A DNA stretch of 12,356 bases from Tritrichomonas foetus (GCA_001839685.1 MLAK01001149.1:134589-146944); one strand, 5' to 3'; positions 1 to 8,439 are shown, counted from the stretch's first letter. Numbers and translations: made by a program. Notes: generated from the letters alone by a model not told the origin.

Positions 1-120
1 TTTGATTTAATAAATGTATTGTTTGATTTAATAAATGTATTGTTTGATCTAATAAATGTATTGTTTGATCTAATAATGTATTGTTTGATTTAATATATGT
101 GTTGTTTGATTTATTATATT
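1..120. repeat. 21-bp AT-rich minisatellite, cut by window edge
   Basis: Five near-identical units of the form TTTGATTTAATAAATGTATTG lie head to tail at 1-21, 22-42, 43-63, 64-83 and 84-104, followed by a decaying sixth. Units 1 and 2 are identical, units 3 and 4 share a T-to-C change, unit 4 has lost one base, and unit 5 has two changes. The array begins at base 1, so its true length is unknown. It lies 3' of the histone-fold gene and has no evident coding role. Confidence 0.93.
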
Positions 121-235
121 TTATTCAATCTGTTGAGTTTGATTAAAGATTTTGTTGATTAATTAAAATAATCAAAATAGAGAATTGAGAAAAGTAAGTA
201 AATGTTTAATGAAAACAATTGTAAGAATAAATAAA

Positions 236-532
236 TTATTCGTCTGCTTCCTTCTTCTTTTTCTTGTTGTCGTCTTGAGCACAAGCGGAAATTTTATCTA
301 TGGATGACAAAAGGAAGTCGTATTGGGGATTTGTGCGAATTATTTGAATAATATCCTCGAGCTTAATTTCGTCCGCTGATGACTGACTTGTAATTTCGTT
401 AATCATATTTTTGACGAAAAGTTCGGCTGTTGAAACAATCAAAGGTGGAACTCCTTTCTTGAACTTACCGACTTCTTTGTTTGCTTTTAACATTTTTTTG
501 GCGACAACTGGCTGAATCGTGGTTTTCTTCAT
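236..532 (-). CDS. Histone-fold protein, NC2alpha (DRAP1) / NF-YC / CHRAC15 type
   Basis: This is an intact 98-residue protein starting at an ATG. Residues about 7-80 form a histone fold of the H2A-like branch: a Pro-Val-Val-Ala-Lys-Lys-Met-Leu helix start, then EVGK (20-23), a central helix around 30-48, a short strand and helix around 57-67, and YDFL at 71-74. EVGK followed later by Y/F-DFL resembles NC2alpha, the subunit that pairs with NC2beta to bind TBP on promoters; NF-YC and the CHRAC15/Dpb3 subunits share much of this pattern. The protein is little more than the fold plus a Lys-rich, acidic-ended tail (89-98), and lacks the long C-terminus of animal DRAP1. It should act in the nucleus as a heterodimer with an H2B-like partner not encoded here. 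No TCA-Py-W initiator is evident just upstream. The exact subfamily is inferred. Confidence 0.78.
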   Translation of the reverse strand: MKKTTIQPVVAKKMLKANKEVGKFKKGVPPLIVSTAELFVKNMINEITSQSSADEIKLEDIIQIIRTNPQYDFLLSSIDKISACAQDDNKKKKKEADE

Positions 533-741
533 GAGATTATCGGATAAATGTAATTGACCTTAACTGTTCCAAATTGTCCTTCAATTGAAAAAATTCCACA
601 CTTTCTATCGAAATAGCTTGAAGATATCACCATTCATGAAAAGATTGGAAAAAACAAACAAGTTAGCAAGGAAAAAATTGAAAAACGTATAAAAGGCAAA
701 AAAAAGTTCCAACTAAGTTTTGTTTTTAGTTTTCAATCACT

Positions 742-2679
742 TTATGTATTTTGTGTGTAGTATAAAACAACTGTTCCTTCTGAATCGTTTCCACCATTGC
801 CCAAGATATCTGCCATGATTGTTACTTCTTTGTTTGCACCAGAAGCGTTTGTTTGAAGTTTAAAGATATTGTTTCCTGTTGGTTCCCAAGCAGCCTCACC
901 CTCTTGTGTTGATGTTGCAACTTCTTCATCATCGATGAGGAGCTTTACATTCTTAATTTTAAGGGAATTTGTTCCACTTGTAAGAATGAAAGCAACTTCA
1001 TAAGGTCCTTGTTTTCCAAGTCCATTCAATACAGTCCATTTCTTTGTAGTCCAATTGTCTCTAAGATCGCTTTCTTTCCATTGGCATCCTTGTGCCTGAC
1101 CAGCTGGTGCGTGAACAATCTGTGCATGATCAAATCTAGCTTCTTGTGCACGGATGAGGGAAGTTAAGAATCGATTATAATCTTTCTTTGATTGTTCACA
1201 CCATGCATTTTCAGCAATTGCAGTCATCCTTGGGAAAAGTTTCCAGAAAAGATCAACATCTTCTCCCCAAACCCATTCAGTCCAAAGTGCTCCTTGAATT
1301 CCAAGGACATTTCCTTTATTAGCTTCAGAAATACCAGCTGTTCCTTCGTAATCATATTGAACGCGTAATGTCTTATAACCAAATGTAGCATATTCAAAGA
1401 CATCAGGTGATGTATATTGGTATTGACAAATATACAAGTTTTGTGTTGGACACATTACAACTTTATGGCCATTATTTGCAGCTTTGATTCCTTGATTAAC
1501 ATGCCAGCCCATAATCATTGCAGATTTAGACATTTTATCATTATAGATTTCATCCCATCCAACTAAAATATGACCTTTGGATTCAATATATGCCAAAAGT
1601 TGGTCAGTAAACCAATATTGAAGTTGTTGATAATTAGTAAGTTTTAATTCTTGGTAACGTTTCTTGCATTTTTCGCAAGCTTGCCAGCGGTCAGTTGGAC
1701 ATTCATCTCCACCAACATGGAGATATTTAGTTTCGAATAAATCCATCACTTCATCTAAGACTTCATAGAGTACTTTTAATGTATTGTCATTTCCAAGACA
1801 AAATACATCTTTTGAAGCAGCCATTGATGATTGTGGTTCAAATGGACCGCCAGTGCATGATAATTCCGGATAAGCAGCAAGTGCAGCAAGAGCATGAGCA
1901 GGAAGGTCAATTTCTGGAACAATAGTGATGCCACGAACTCTAGCATAATGAATAAGTTCTTTCATTTCTTCCTGTGTATAGAAAAATGGGCCATATGGAA
2001 CATCATCACTTTCGTCTCTAAACCATGGTTTTGGTCTGTAAGCTGATTTTGACCCAACTGTTGTCATTTTCGGATATTTCTTGATTTCGAGTCTCCATCC
2101 TTGGTCGTCAGTGAGGTGAAGGTGGATATAATTCAATTTTTGATGTGCCATTGCATCAAAAAGTGCACGAAGTGATTTTGGATCATAAAAGTGACGTGAT
2201 ACATCCAACATTAGGCCGCGCCATTCAAAGCGTGGAGAGTCAGAAATTTCAACACATGGTGATTTCCATTCAACCTTTGTAACAGCACTGATTGTGCCTT
2301 TACTGTAAATTTCTGGTGGGAAAAGTTGAAGGAGTGTCTCAAAGCCATAAAGAAATCCAGATGTAGTTGATGCAACAATTTCCACAACATTTTCTTTCAC
2401 AAAAAGTTGGTATTCTTCATTTCCAAGTGTTTTGGATGATTTGATAAAATTGATTTGATCATTTTCAGAAGAATCCTTATAAATGAAAGCAAAACCAGTA
2501 GAAACACGAATTATTTTGGCTGCATAGTTGACAACGTCAACAAGGCCATCAACAGATTTATCATAGTAGATTCCGGTCGTTGATTTTAACGTGAAAAAGC
2601 CTGTGCCGACCGATATTGATTTAGGCTCAGGAATTAAATTAAGAGTGCACGAGCAGAGTGCAAGGAAAAAGGAAAACAT
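742..2679 (-). CDS. Beta-N-acetylhexosaminidase, glycoside hydrolase family 20
   Basis: This 645-residue enzyme removes terminal beta-linked GlcNAc/GalNAc from glycans. Residues 1-15 are a short hydrophobic signal peptide, so it is probably secreted or lysosomal. A GH20 N-terminal alpha/beta domain spans about 15-135. The catalytic TIM barrel spans about 150-500: substrate-binding Arg154 in RGLMLDVSRHF, HLHLTDDQGWRLEI (186-199), PEIDLPAH (255-262), HVGGDE (321-326) with the catalytic pair Asp325-Glu326, GWDEI (374-378), and the Trp466-Thr467-Glu468 segment. All expected catalytic landmarks are present, so it should be active. About 100 residues beyond the barrel (roughly 540-645) are beta-rich and do not belong to the usual lysosomal HexA/B architecture. 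The stop reads TAAA, compatible with a trichomonad poly(A) signal. An Inr-like TCATT sits 18 nt upstream of the ATG. A palindromic transposon lies 215 bp upstream. Confidence 0.96.
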   Translation of the reverse strand: MFSFFLALCSCTLNLIPEPKSISVGTGFFTLKSTTGIYYDKSVDGLVDVVNYAAKIIRVSTGFAFIYKDSSENDQINFIKSSKTLGNEEYQLFVKENVVEIVASTTSGFLYGFETLLQLFPPEIYSKGTISAVTKVEWKSPCVEISDSPRFEWRGLMLDVSRHFYDPKSLRALFDAMAHQKLNYIHLHLTDDQGWRLEIKKYPKMTTVGSKSAYRPKPWFRDESDDVPYGPFFYTQEEMKELIHYARVRGITIVPEIDLPAHALAALAAYPELSCTGGPFEPQSSMAASKDVFCLGNDNTLKVLYEVLDEVMDLFETKYLHVGGDECPTDRWQACEKCKKRYQELKLTNYQQLQYWFTDQLLAYIESKGHILVGWDEIYNDKMSKSAMIMGWHVNQGIKAANNGHKVVMCPTQNLYICQYQYTSPDVFEYATFGYKTLRVQYDYEGTAGISEANKGNVLGIQGALWTEWVWGEDVDLFWKLFPRMTAIAENAWCEQSKKDYNRFLTSLIRAQEARFDHAQIVHAPAGQAQGCQWKESDLRDNWTTKKWTVLNGLGKQGPYEVAFILTSGTNSLKIKNVKLLIDDEEVATSTQEGEAAWEPTGNNIFKLQTNASGANKEVTIMADILGNGGNDSEGTVVLYYTQNT

Positions 2680-2694
2680 TACAATTTAGATTTC

Positions 2695-2699
2695 AATGA
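2695..2699 (-). promoter_or_regulatory. Inr-like TCATT of the hexosaminidase gene
   Basis: Read on the minus strand, TCATT places the presumed start A at 2697, 18 nt before the ATG. Trichomonad genes typically use TCA-Py-W close to the start codon with a very short leader. A second TCATT lies a few bases farther upstream. The match is short, so position is the main support. Confidence 0.5.
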
Positions 2700-2894
2700 A
2701 AAATGAGCATTCGTACAATTCAATTTTGAGATGATATAATATGATGGTTTGACCTTGTAATTGACCATTGGAGTTAAAGGTTATCGAATTTTGAAATCAC
2801 TTATTTCATTTTCATCAGAAATTCATTTCTTTCAAAGTTTTTGATGTCATTTTGAATGCAAACTCTGAATTTTATCAACTTTTCTTTATTTCAC

Positions 2895-3194
2895 GGCAGA
2901 GATTTATTTTCCTATGAGTTTTGTAAATGTGAAGTGAAAGGTCAAATAAAGGTCAAAAGTGGAAAAAACCTAATGGGTAAATGTGATGTGAACTTTGCTG
3001 GTTCTTTGGGTCACTTCGACATGGAGGAGGTGCGCCACGTGAACACAGCGGAGGGAGCGAAGCGATCCGAAGCTGTGGTCACGTGGCAGCACCTCTTCCA
3101 ATGGCCGAATGAGTCGAAGGGGCCCGCAAAGTCACATCACATTTACCCATTTTTAGTGTCAAAAAACAAAACTCATAGGAAAAAAAATCCTGCC
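2895..3194. mobile_element. 300-bp palindromic (foldback) non-autonomous DNA transposon, MULE- or Merlin-like
   Basis: The left end begins GGCAGAG and the right end finishes CTGCC. The arms (2895-3049 and 3072-3194) are imperfect inverted repeats of one another: CCTATGAGTTTTG near the outside, TGGGTAAATGTGATGTGA in the middle, and CCACGTGA with CACAGC nearest the loop. The left arm carries about 30 extra bases. The loop of about 22 nt is at 3050-3071. The perfect 9-bp direct repeat TTATTTCAC abuts both ends (2886-2894 and 3195-3203), as expected of a target-site duplication. Nine-bp duplications with long inverted ends fit Mutator-like elements, which are known from Trichomonas; Merlin elements (8-9 bp) are an alternative. 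There is no transposase. The centre is visibly GC-rich in a very AT-rich region. An open frame of 119 codons (2856-3215) crosses it but runs out into flanking DNA on both sides and looks accidental. Confidence 0.85.
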
Positions 3195-3948
3195 TTATTT
3201 CACTTCAGCTTATAATCATCTGAGTATCTCGATGAAAATGAGAATGAAGTTTCGTCATATTCAGTTTCATAATTCAAATAAAAATATTCGATCAATAAAT
3301 TTTGTTGTTTTATCATATGGATGATGAAAATGGAGGAATATGGATATGATTTCCTAGAAAATAACTTCATATAATATATTTGTCATTTTATGGGGAAAAA
3401 AAAATATCATGAGAAAATAAAACTTGTTCGAAATTAACTCTGTTTATTTCACATTGAAAGTGGAGTTTTCCCGAAATAGAAGTAACTTATATACCCCTTC
3501 ATGAAACTCTACTGTAAAACTGTGTTTTTGAATCTAAATGTGAAGTTAATGTGTGATTCGAATACTAACTAACTTACTTATGCTCGAATATTCTAAAATA
3601 GAATCAATTATTTCTGAAACGAGAACAAAGACTTGTGAAAGAAAAATAGTAGAAATAAGAATTTTCTTTAAAATGATGATACCATGGGGAAAAAACGATG
3701 TTACTTCATATAAGACACCAGAAAAGTTCGTTAGAAATGAGCAGGGGGTAAAATCAAAAGATGATATCACAAAATCGTCTCATTGACAATTACATTCGGA
3801 AACGACAATTTTTATTAATCAATAAATACACATATATCTATATACATATATTTGTAGTGATACAAAAAATCATGCATAAGTTTGATATAAATCGTGTAAT
3901 ATTGGTAAAAATAAACATGTTTATTATATACAAACATATAGATATTAA
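3195..3948. other. AT-rich spacer between transposon and channel gene
   Basis: Beyond the TTATTTCAC duplication (3195-3203) I see no gene. Short overlapping frames on both strands at 3546-3786 have no recognisable domain and are of a length expected by chance at this composition. Another TTATTTCAC occurs at 3444-3452 with no element attached. Simple AT runs (TATATCTATATACATATAT type) lie around 3833-3850, at the 3' side of the channel gene. Confidence 0.6.
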
Positions 3949-5124
3949 TTAATCACTTGATGAATCTGTATCAGAAAAATCTTCGGATGAAATATGAACT
4001 TCATTTTCTTTTGTTAATTCTGATACATTTTCAGAAATTTGTTCAAGGGTCTGATAAAGTTGATGCAATTTTATGAGTCTTTTTTTCATTTCTAAGTGTG
4101 ATTTTTCAAGATCATCAAGTGTCACTTTGCCAAAACGTTCAATTCTTTCTAAAGATTTTTTTCTCTGTAAAAGCTTTCCTAAATTTTTCTTTTTTTCCAT
4201 TTCTTTCTGTTTTTTGAGTTCATTTTCTTCTTTTTCCTTCTCTTTGAGTCTTTTCACTTTATCGATACTCATTGATGAAATTCCAGTGAATGTGTTCACT
4301 AAAATATAACTTCCAAGGAAGCCAATAAGAATATAGAAAACTTTGGTAGTGAGAGGAAAGGCGTTTTCAGCCTTCCAATACGACTTGAGCCATCCTGATT
4401 GTGATAAAATAATGAAGATTGTATACATTGAGTTGGTAATTGATCCAAACCATGTAAATGATGATGATGAAAATAAAGAGCATGCAACAGCACTTGTAAT
4501 GATAATGAATAAAATCATTAAAAATGAGATCAATCCAATATTGGGGATCGATTTGATAATAGCATGGAATAAATATCTTGATGGTTTATAAATTCTTATG
4601 ATTCTAGGTATATGAAAAAGTCGAACAAATTTCAGGAAAAAGATAATCTTTGTTTTTGAGAGATGATGAAAAAGAATGAGGCCATAATAAATCGGCGTGA
4701 TAAATAAGCAAATTATATCAACATAATTCCATTGATAGCCCCAAAAAATTTCGTTTTCACAAGTAATTCTGAAAATGACATGAACTAAAATAATAATATA
4801 AGAAAAAAGCTCAAATATAAAAATCCACCAAAAATGCTCTTTGTAAAAATCTTCACGGGTTTCAATAAAGAAAATAATAATATTGGTGATCCATCCAATG
4901 GCGTTGATAAATTTGGAAAGTGTGGAATGTAAAAAAGGAATAATATAGAGATCTTTCGCACGCTTTGTCCAAGGTTCTTTTTGAGGTATTACAACATTCG
5001 AAAATTGGATTAATTGGGTATGAAGCTCAAAAAGGTTATCGATAGTAACAAGACTATGTTTCCTTGTACTTTTATTCAACAAAATTGGGCTAATGTCATC
5101 AAAAGAGCTGTCAGAGCGAATCAT
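3949..5124 (-). CDS. Single-domain voltage-gated cation channel (CatSper/NaV-like) with C-terminal coiled coil
   Basis: The 391-residue protein has the six-segment plan of one voltage-gated channel domain: S1 about 69-88, S2 97-118, S3 131-152 with the typical WNYVD (132-136), S4 158-183, S5 196-217, pore loop 222-247, S6 262-284. S4 carries basic residues every third position: Lys165, Arg168, (His171), Arg174, Arg177, Lys180, Arg183, a canonical voltage sensor. The filter region reads SQSGW (241-245), aligning with T-x-D/E-x-W of CatSper and bacterial NaV channels but with Ser243 where the acid should be. S6 runs into a Lys/Glu-rich helix (285-330) and a coiled coil (about 335-370), then a Ser/Asp tail (377-391). 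Four subunits would be needed for a pore. The ATG has an Inr-like TCATT 16 nt upstream. Ion selectivity cannot be read with confidence; a relative of two-pore or polycystin channels is less likely. Confidence 0.82.
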   Translation of the reverse strand: MIRSDSSFDDISPILLNKSTRKHSLVTIDNLFELHTQLIQFSNVVIPQKEPWTKRAKDLYIIPFLHSTLSKFINAIGWITNIIIFFIETREDFYKEHFWWIFIFELFSYIIILVHVIFRITCENEIFWGYQWNYVDIICLFITPIYYGLILFHHLSKTKIIFFLKFVRLFHIPRIIRIYKPSRYLFHAIIKSIPNIGLISFLMILFIIITSAVACSLFSSSSFTWFGSITNSMYTIFIILSQSGWLKSYWKAENAFPLTTKVFYILIGFLGSYILVNTFTGISSMSIDKVKRLKEKEKEENELKKQKEMEKKKNLGKLLQRKKSLERIERFGKVTLDDLEKSHLEMKKRLIKLHQLYQTLEQISENVSELTKENEVHISSEDFSDTDSSSD

Positions 5125-5137
5125 AAATTGAATTGAA

Positions 5138-5142
5138 AATGA
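5138..5142 (-). promoter_or_regulatory. Inr-like TCATT of the channel gene
   Basis: On the minus strand TCATT puts the presumed start A at 5140, 16 nt before the channel ATG. Spacing and motif match the hexosaminidase promoter in this window, which raises confidence in both. Confidence 0.5.
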
Positions 5143-5212
5143 ACACTCATATATAAAAATGTTTTTCTAATATCTTGGAATATAATTAATATTTTATGAA
5201 TATTACTTTATT

Positions 5213-5789
5213 TTAATTTTGCAAATATATAGTATACAGTAAATGATATGATAGAGCAGAGATATAAGTAAAAGCACAAACTGACAAATTGTTAATTTGA
5301 TAAATGAACAAGATCGATTTGATGATCATTCCAATTTGGTATAGTTTGATTCTTTTCATGATGAATTCATCATAAAATCCAAAATCAATTTTGATGAAAT
5401 TAATCCAAAAATTGAAATCAGCAAGCTTTTTAAACTCCACTGAATAATCATATTTCTACTTCCCAGAATTAGTTAGAAACTTATATAATACACAGTTTTT
5501 TATTTCCAAGACTAGAAATTGACTTTGGAAAAAATCCTTAATTTTCACATAATTGAAATGAGAATTTAGCATAGTACTTGGTAAATCATTTTCATCAAAT
5601 TCTACAAGATTCATGTTTTGAATAATAATTAGTTTCAAATTTTCCATTTCAATTTCGATGATAGTTTATTTAGGCATTATATGTTGACAAATTTCCCTGA
5701 GATATGGTATGAGGAAATAATTTTTCGAGAAATAGAAATATATTCTTGTTTTTTCGTTTTACGATAAGATAAAGAAAATTGAGAGACAT
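5213..5789 (-). pseudogene. Possible decayed gene with leucine-rich-repeat-like pattern
   Basis: One minus-strand frame stays open from 5647 to 5213 (145 codons) except for a single TAG at 5456-5458, unusual for DNA this AT-rich. The same frame continues upstream past one TAA near 5663 for about 30 more codons. A second frame starting at an ATG at 5789 overlaps that upstream part, as after a frameshift. The predicted peptide has LRR-like spacing, for example LKLIIIQNMNLVEF and later FLVLEIKNCVLYKF. No family is recognised with certainty. It could be a broken LRR-type surface or cytoskeletal protein gene, or a chance frame. It lies 88 bp upstream of the channel ATG. Confidence 0.4.
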
Positions 5790-6614
5790 TTCTATGCGAC
5801 TTCTTCAAAATTCAGATAATATGAAAATAAATATACAATTTTTTTTATTTTTTCTTTTGTTTTTGATTGATCATAATTCACACAAATTCATATTTAATAT
5901 CAATCAAATAAAAATGGTCGACAAAATCCGTTGATAATGATTGAATTTTAATCTGTAAATCGTTCCAGATTTAAATGAAATTTAGAAAGATAATATATTC
6001 AATTCCCAACCAAAAATGAAAACATATATGTACAAAGATCCTTATCCTTTAGACAGCATATTTTGGTCAGCATATTCCTACCTTTTGAATTAGCTTTCCT
6101 TCGTTAATTTACGAAATATAAGGAGAAGTTTGTCGATGAATATAAGCTTATGAACCATTTTAATTGGAAATCATTATCCCTCTTTTGAATTTCTGATCGT
6201 TTAAAGATTGAACTGACAAAGAAATCAAGTTTTCACCCAGCTAAAATTTAATCAGAGTTTCCCGGATAATAATGGATAAATTAATTGATTAATTGTCTCT
6301 GAAAATATAATATCTTCTTAAGAAATGTTTCTATGCTGGTGAACTTTTTCTAATTGATTTTCAAATATGCCTCAATTTAACCAACATTGTACGCGAAACT
6401 GATTTTATTCATTCTACTCAAAAAAAGGACATCTGGGTAAATCACCATCATATTTAATCTATCATGGTAAAGTCAATGGTATGAACCATTTATTGACATT
6501 GACTGTTCGTCTCATGTAATTTCGATTTTGAATCTATATGACATTTCTGTGGAAAGTAAATTATCAAATTTTTGAATGGAAATTTTGAATACTAATATAA
6601 AAAAGCAGTGAATT
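5790..6614. other. Gene-free AT-rich region with scattered short coding-like stretches
   Basis: No intact gene is visible. Several minus-strand stretches of 20-35 codons between stops read like protein, for example about 6160-6235 (ENLISLSVQSLNDQKFKRG) and about 6490-6590, but they shift frame and carry multiple stops. They may be remains of the same decayed material as the flanking pseudogene calls. I see no RNA gene or repeat here. Confidence 0.4.
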
Positions 6615-6967
6615 TCAATTATAGCTTTCCTGATTCTTTTTAGGGCAAAAGAAATTTATTTCCAAGATCATTTTTTGGATTTTATAATATTTGCTGTGAA
6701 TGTGATCATATAAAAACCAATTAACACTATATCGATGAAAACTCGAATTCTCGAAAAGAATGAAAGTATAGACATGCACCTGAATGAGAGCAGCTAGTAT
6801 GCAGATTCCTGGTGTGGATAGTTGATTAGTGAGCTCTTTAAGGAGAACCAAAAGGATTTTCTTTAACTCTCGCGATCACAAATGTTCATCAAAAATTTCA
6901 AAGAAACTAATAGAAAAAGATGGATTGAAAGTCTGATCCAATTCACAAAAAACGGTAACGGTTAGAT
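6615..6967 (-). pseudogene. Decayed gene fragment adjoining the transposon (downstream part)
   Basis: A minus-strand frame runs from the transposon junction to a TGA at 6615-6617, about 115 codons, interrupted only by one TGA at 6876-6878. Peptide landmarks are VTVFCELDQTFNPSF just inside the junction and KELTNQLSTPGICILAALIQ after the internal stop. No domain is recognised. The frame abuts the 8-bp target duplication (6960-6967), and coding-like minus-strand sequence resumes on the other side of the transposon at 8978, so the two may be halves of one decayed gene into which the element inserted. No start codon is assigned. Confidence 0.4.
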
Positions 6968-6982
6968 AGATGTATACAAACT

Positions 6983-7877
6983 AAAAGTACACAACCTGGA
7001 AATACGTTTATTTTCATTAAATGAACTGAACTTTTTCGAATCCTGGAAACAACTTCCCGACTCTCTGATGCTTAATTTACAGCAACGAATTTTTGCTGAA
7101 TAGATCTCAACCAATAAAAAATGCCAAAATTCGCTTGATTACTATTTTCGAAATTACACGTTATTTCTAAAATTTCCAGGCAGATGAAAGATTTNGCCCT
7201 TTCCACTAGATCAAAGAGTTACTCAAATATTTCTCTATATTATCCCTACTATGTGGACAATTTTATCGAATTTATCTTGCAATACACCAATTTTATTGAA
7301 TTTGAATTTTCCGAAAGATTGATGCTTAGATTTTTTTTCAAACTTTGCCAACATGCACAATTTCGTCAGAATGTATTAACATCGATTTATAAAGCATTTT
7401 CGTCTTTTGGTTGTCGAGAATTACGTTCTCAAAAAAAATTCGATATTTGATCAAAATCTAATGAACCAATTGTATTCAACTCACACAAAATCATTAACAT
7501 TCTTATTAATAAAGAAGGAAATTGAATTTAATTCTGAAATTATTTGAGAATCTTATTTTTTGGGCATAATTTTTTTTTCTTTCTTAAAATACTTTTGAAG
7601 GAGCTTATCCATGTAAATACTCTCAAAAATCAAGGATATGTCGGATATGTGTGGGAAAAAAGTAGATTTTCATTTTCAATGGAATATACGATTATAATGT
7701 ATTCAAAACAATAAGTATTTCTAAAAAAATTGCTTTTTTTATTAAATCGAAGAATATCTCAAAAATAAAAAGACAAAATCTTTTAATATTTTGGATATAT
7801 TATTTTTTAATTATGCTAATTATATGGAGAAAATATAAATAAAATCATAAGCGTAGAAGCATAGGTTGTGTACTTTT
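6983..7877. mobile_element. 895-bp DNA transposon nested in copy 1
   Basis: The ends are 15-bp inverted repeats, AAAAGTACACAACCT at 6983-6997 and the exact complement at 7863-7877, with weaker similarity continuing inward (TACG-T/C-TTAT). It is flanked by TACAAACT (6975-6982) and TACAAGCT (7878-7885), an 8-bp target duplication with one later change. The uninterrupted sequence TACAAACTAACTAG in copy 2 (11268 onward) is the matching empty site. The insertion point is inside the terminal repeat of the host element. Ends of the two elements agree at 11 of 15 positions. An ambiguous base (N) stands at 7195. The only notable frame is a 104-codon plus-strand stretch around 7138-7450; there is no recognisable transposase. 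Confidence 0.9.
7184..7450 (+). CDS. Small hypothetical ORF inside the nested transposon
   Basis: An 88-codon frame opens at an ATG and extends about 15 further codons upstream without a stop. The peptide is rich in Phe, Ile and Tyr, with stretches such as FRQNVLTSIYKAFSSFGCRE. I recognise no domain, and residue 4 is undetermined because of the N at 7195. It could be the remnant of a transposase or of a captured host gene, or chance. No initiator-like promoter was identified. Confidence 0.25.
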   Translation: MKDXALSTRSKSYSNISLYYPYYVDNFIEFILQYTNFIEFEFSERLMLRFFFKLCQHAQFRQNVLTSIYKAFSSFGCRELRSQKKFDI

Positions 7878-8175
7878 TACAAGCTAACTAGCTCTAGATG
7901 TAGAAGACTATTGAGAGATCTAAATGAATAATTGTTGATATTATTGTCATCTAAATATTATTTAATTGTAATCCTATTAATAATATATAAATATTATAAT
8001 TTAAAAATCAAGATACAGAGAAAACCAAATCAAAAAAAAAATTGTGAGAAAAAAATAAACCCCACAGAAATTTCTGAGAATTATTGAGATAAAAAGTGAT
8101 TTTATAGCATTAATATCTTGATTATTTCATATCATAAATCGTGCTTTTTATTATCATATGACCCTCCATCGAAAA

Positions 8176-8439
8176 TTATAATGTTTTCCAAAATACAAAA
8201 ATGAAGTATAAAAAAAAAAATATTAATAATTTTGATATAAATAAAAAAAATTTAGGCATCAATGAGAAGATTACGAATGTTTTGCCATCTAAATGGCGAG
8301 TCATCAGAAAATTCACTTGGCATCGAGTCTGGAAAAAAACATATTGGATTCCATTTTTCTTGATTTGGTCTTTCAATCGTTGTATCTGTATACCTGCTTG
8401 AGAATGTGCTGTTGAGGACTGCCAGTCTATTTTCTTCAT
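8176..8439 (-). CDS. Small hypothetical ORF in the transposon, copy 1
   Basis: An 87-codon frame starts at an ATG with an Inr-like TCATA 15 nt upstream (8452-8456), the same spacing as the real genes here. The N-terminal 60 residues are well-mixed protein-like sequence (MKKIDWQSSTAHSQ, then RLKDQIKKNGIQYVFFQTRC); the C-terminal 25 are a Phe/Leu-rich run produced by A-tracts. The A-run difference between copies is exactly 3 nt and so keeps the frame (86 codons in copy 2). A second short frame, in the same phase, lies upstream at 8761-8859 and begins MTKISLIANFANGRIQKYF. Together they could be fragments of a decayed or captured gene. No domain is recognised. Confidence 0.3.
   Translation of the reverse strand: MKKIDWQSSTAHSQAGIQIQRLKDQIKKNGIQYVFFQTRCQVNFLMTRHLDGKTFVIFSLMPKFFLFISKLLIFFFLYFIFVFWKTL

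Noticed and set aside
1..120. CRISPR-like array
   Set aside because: The 21-bp units are contiguous with no spacers, and the host is eukaryotic.
2856..3215. Plus-strand open frame of 119 codons
   Set aside because: It runs straight through the palindromic transposon and into unique flanks, with no domain; the GC-rich centre simply lacks stops.
3546..3786. Overlapping frames of 74-77 codons on both strands
   Set aside because: No domain is visible and the length is expected by chance in DNA of this composition; opposite strands cannot both be favoured.
4073..4591. Plus-strand frames of about 80 codons
   Set aside because: They are antisense shadows of the channel gene, whose segments and motifs are unmistakable on the minus strand.
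8201..8401. Plus-strand frame of about 66 codons in the transposon (and 11591-11788)
   Set aside because: It overlaps the more protein-like minus-strand frame and begins in an A-tract of Lys/Asn codons.
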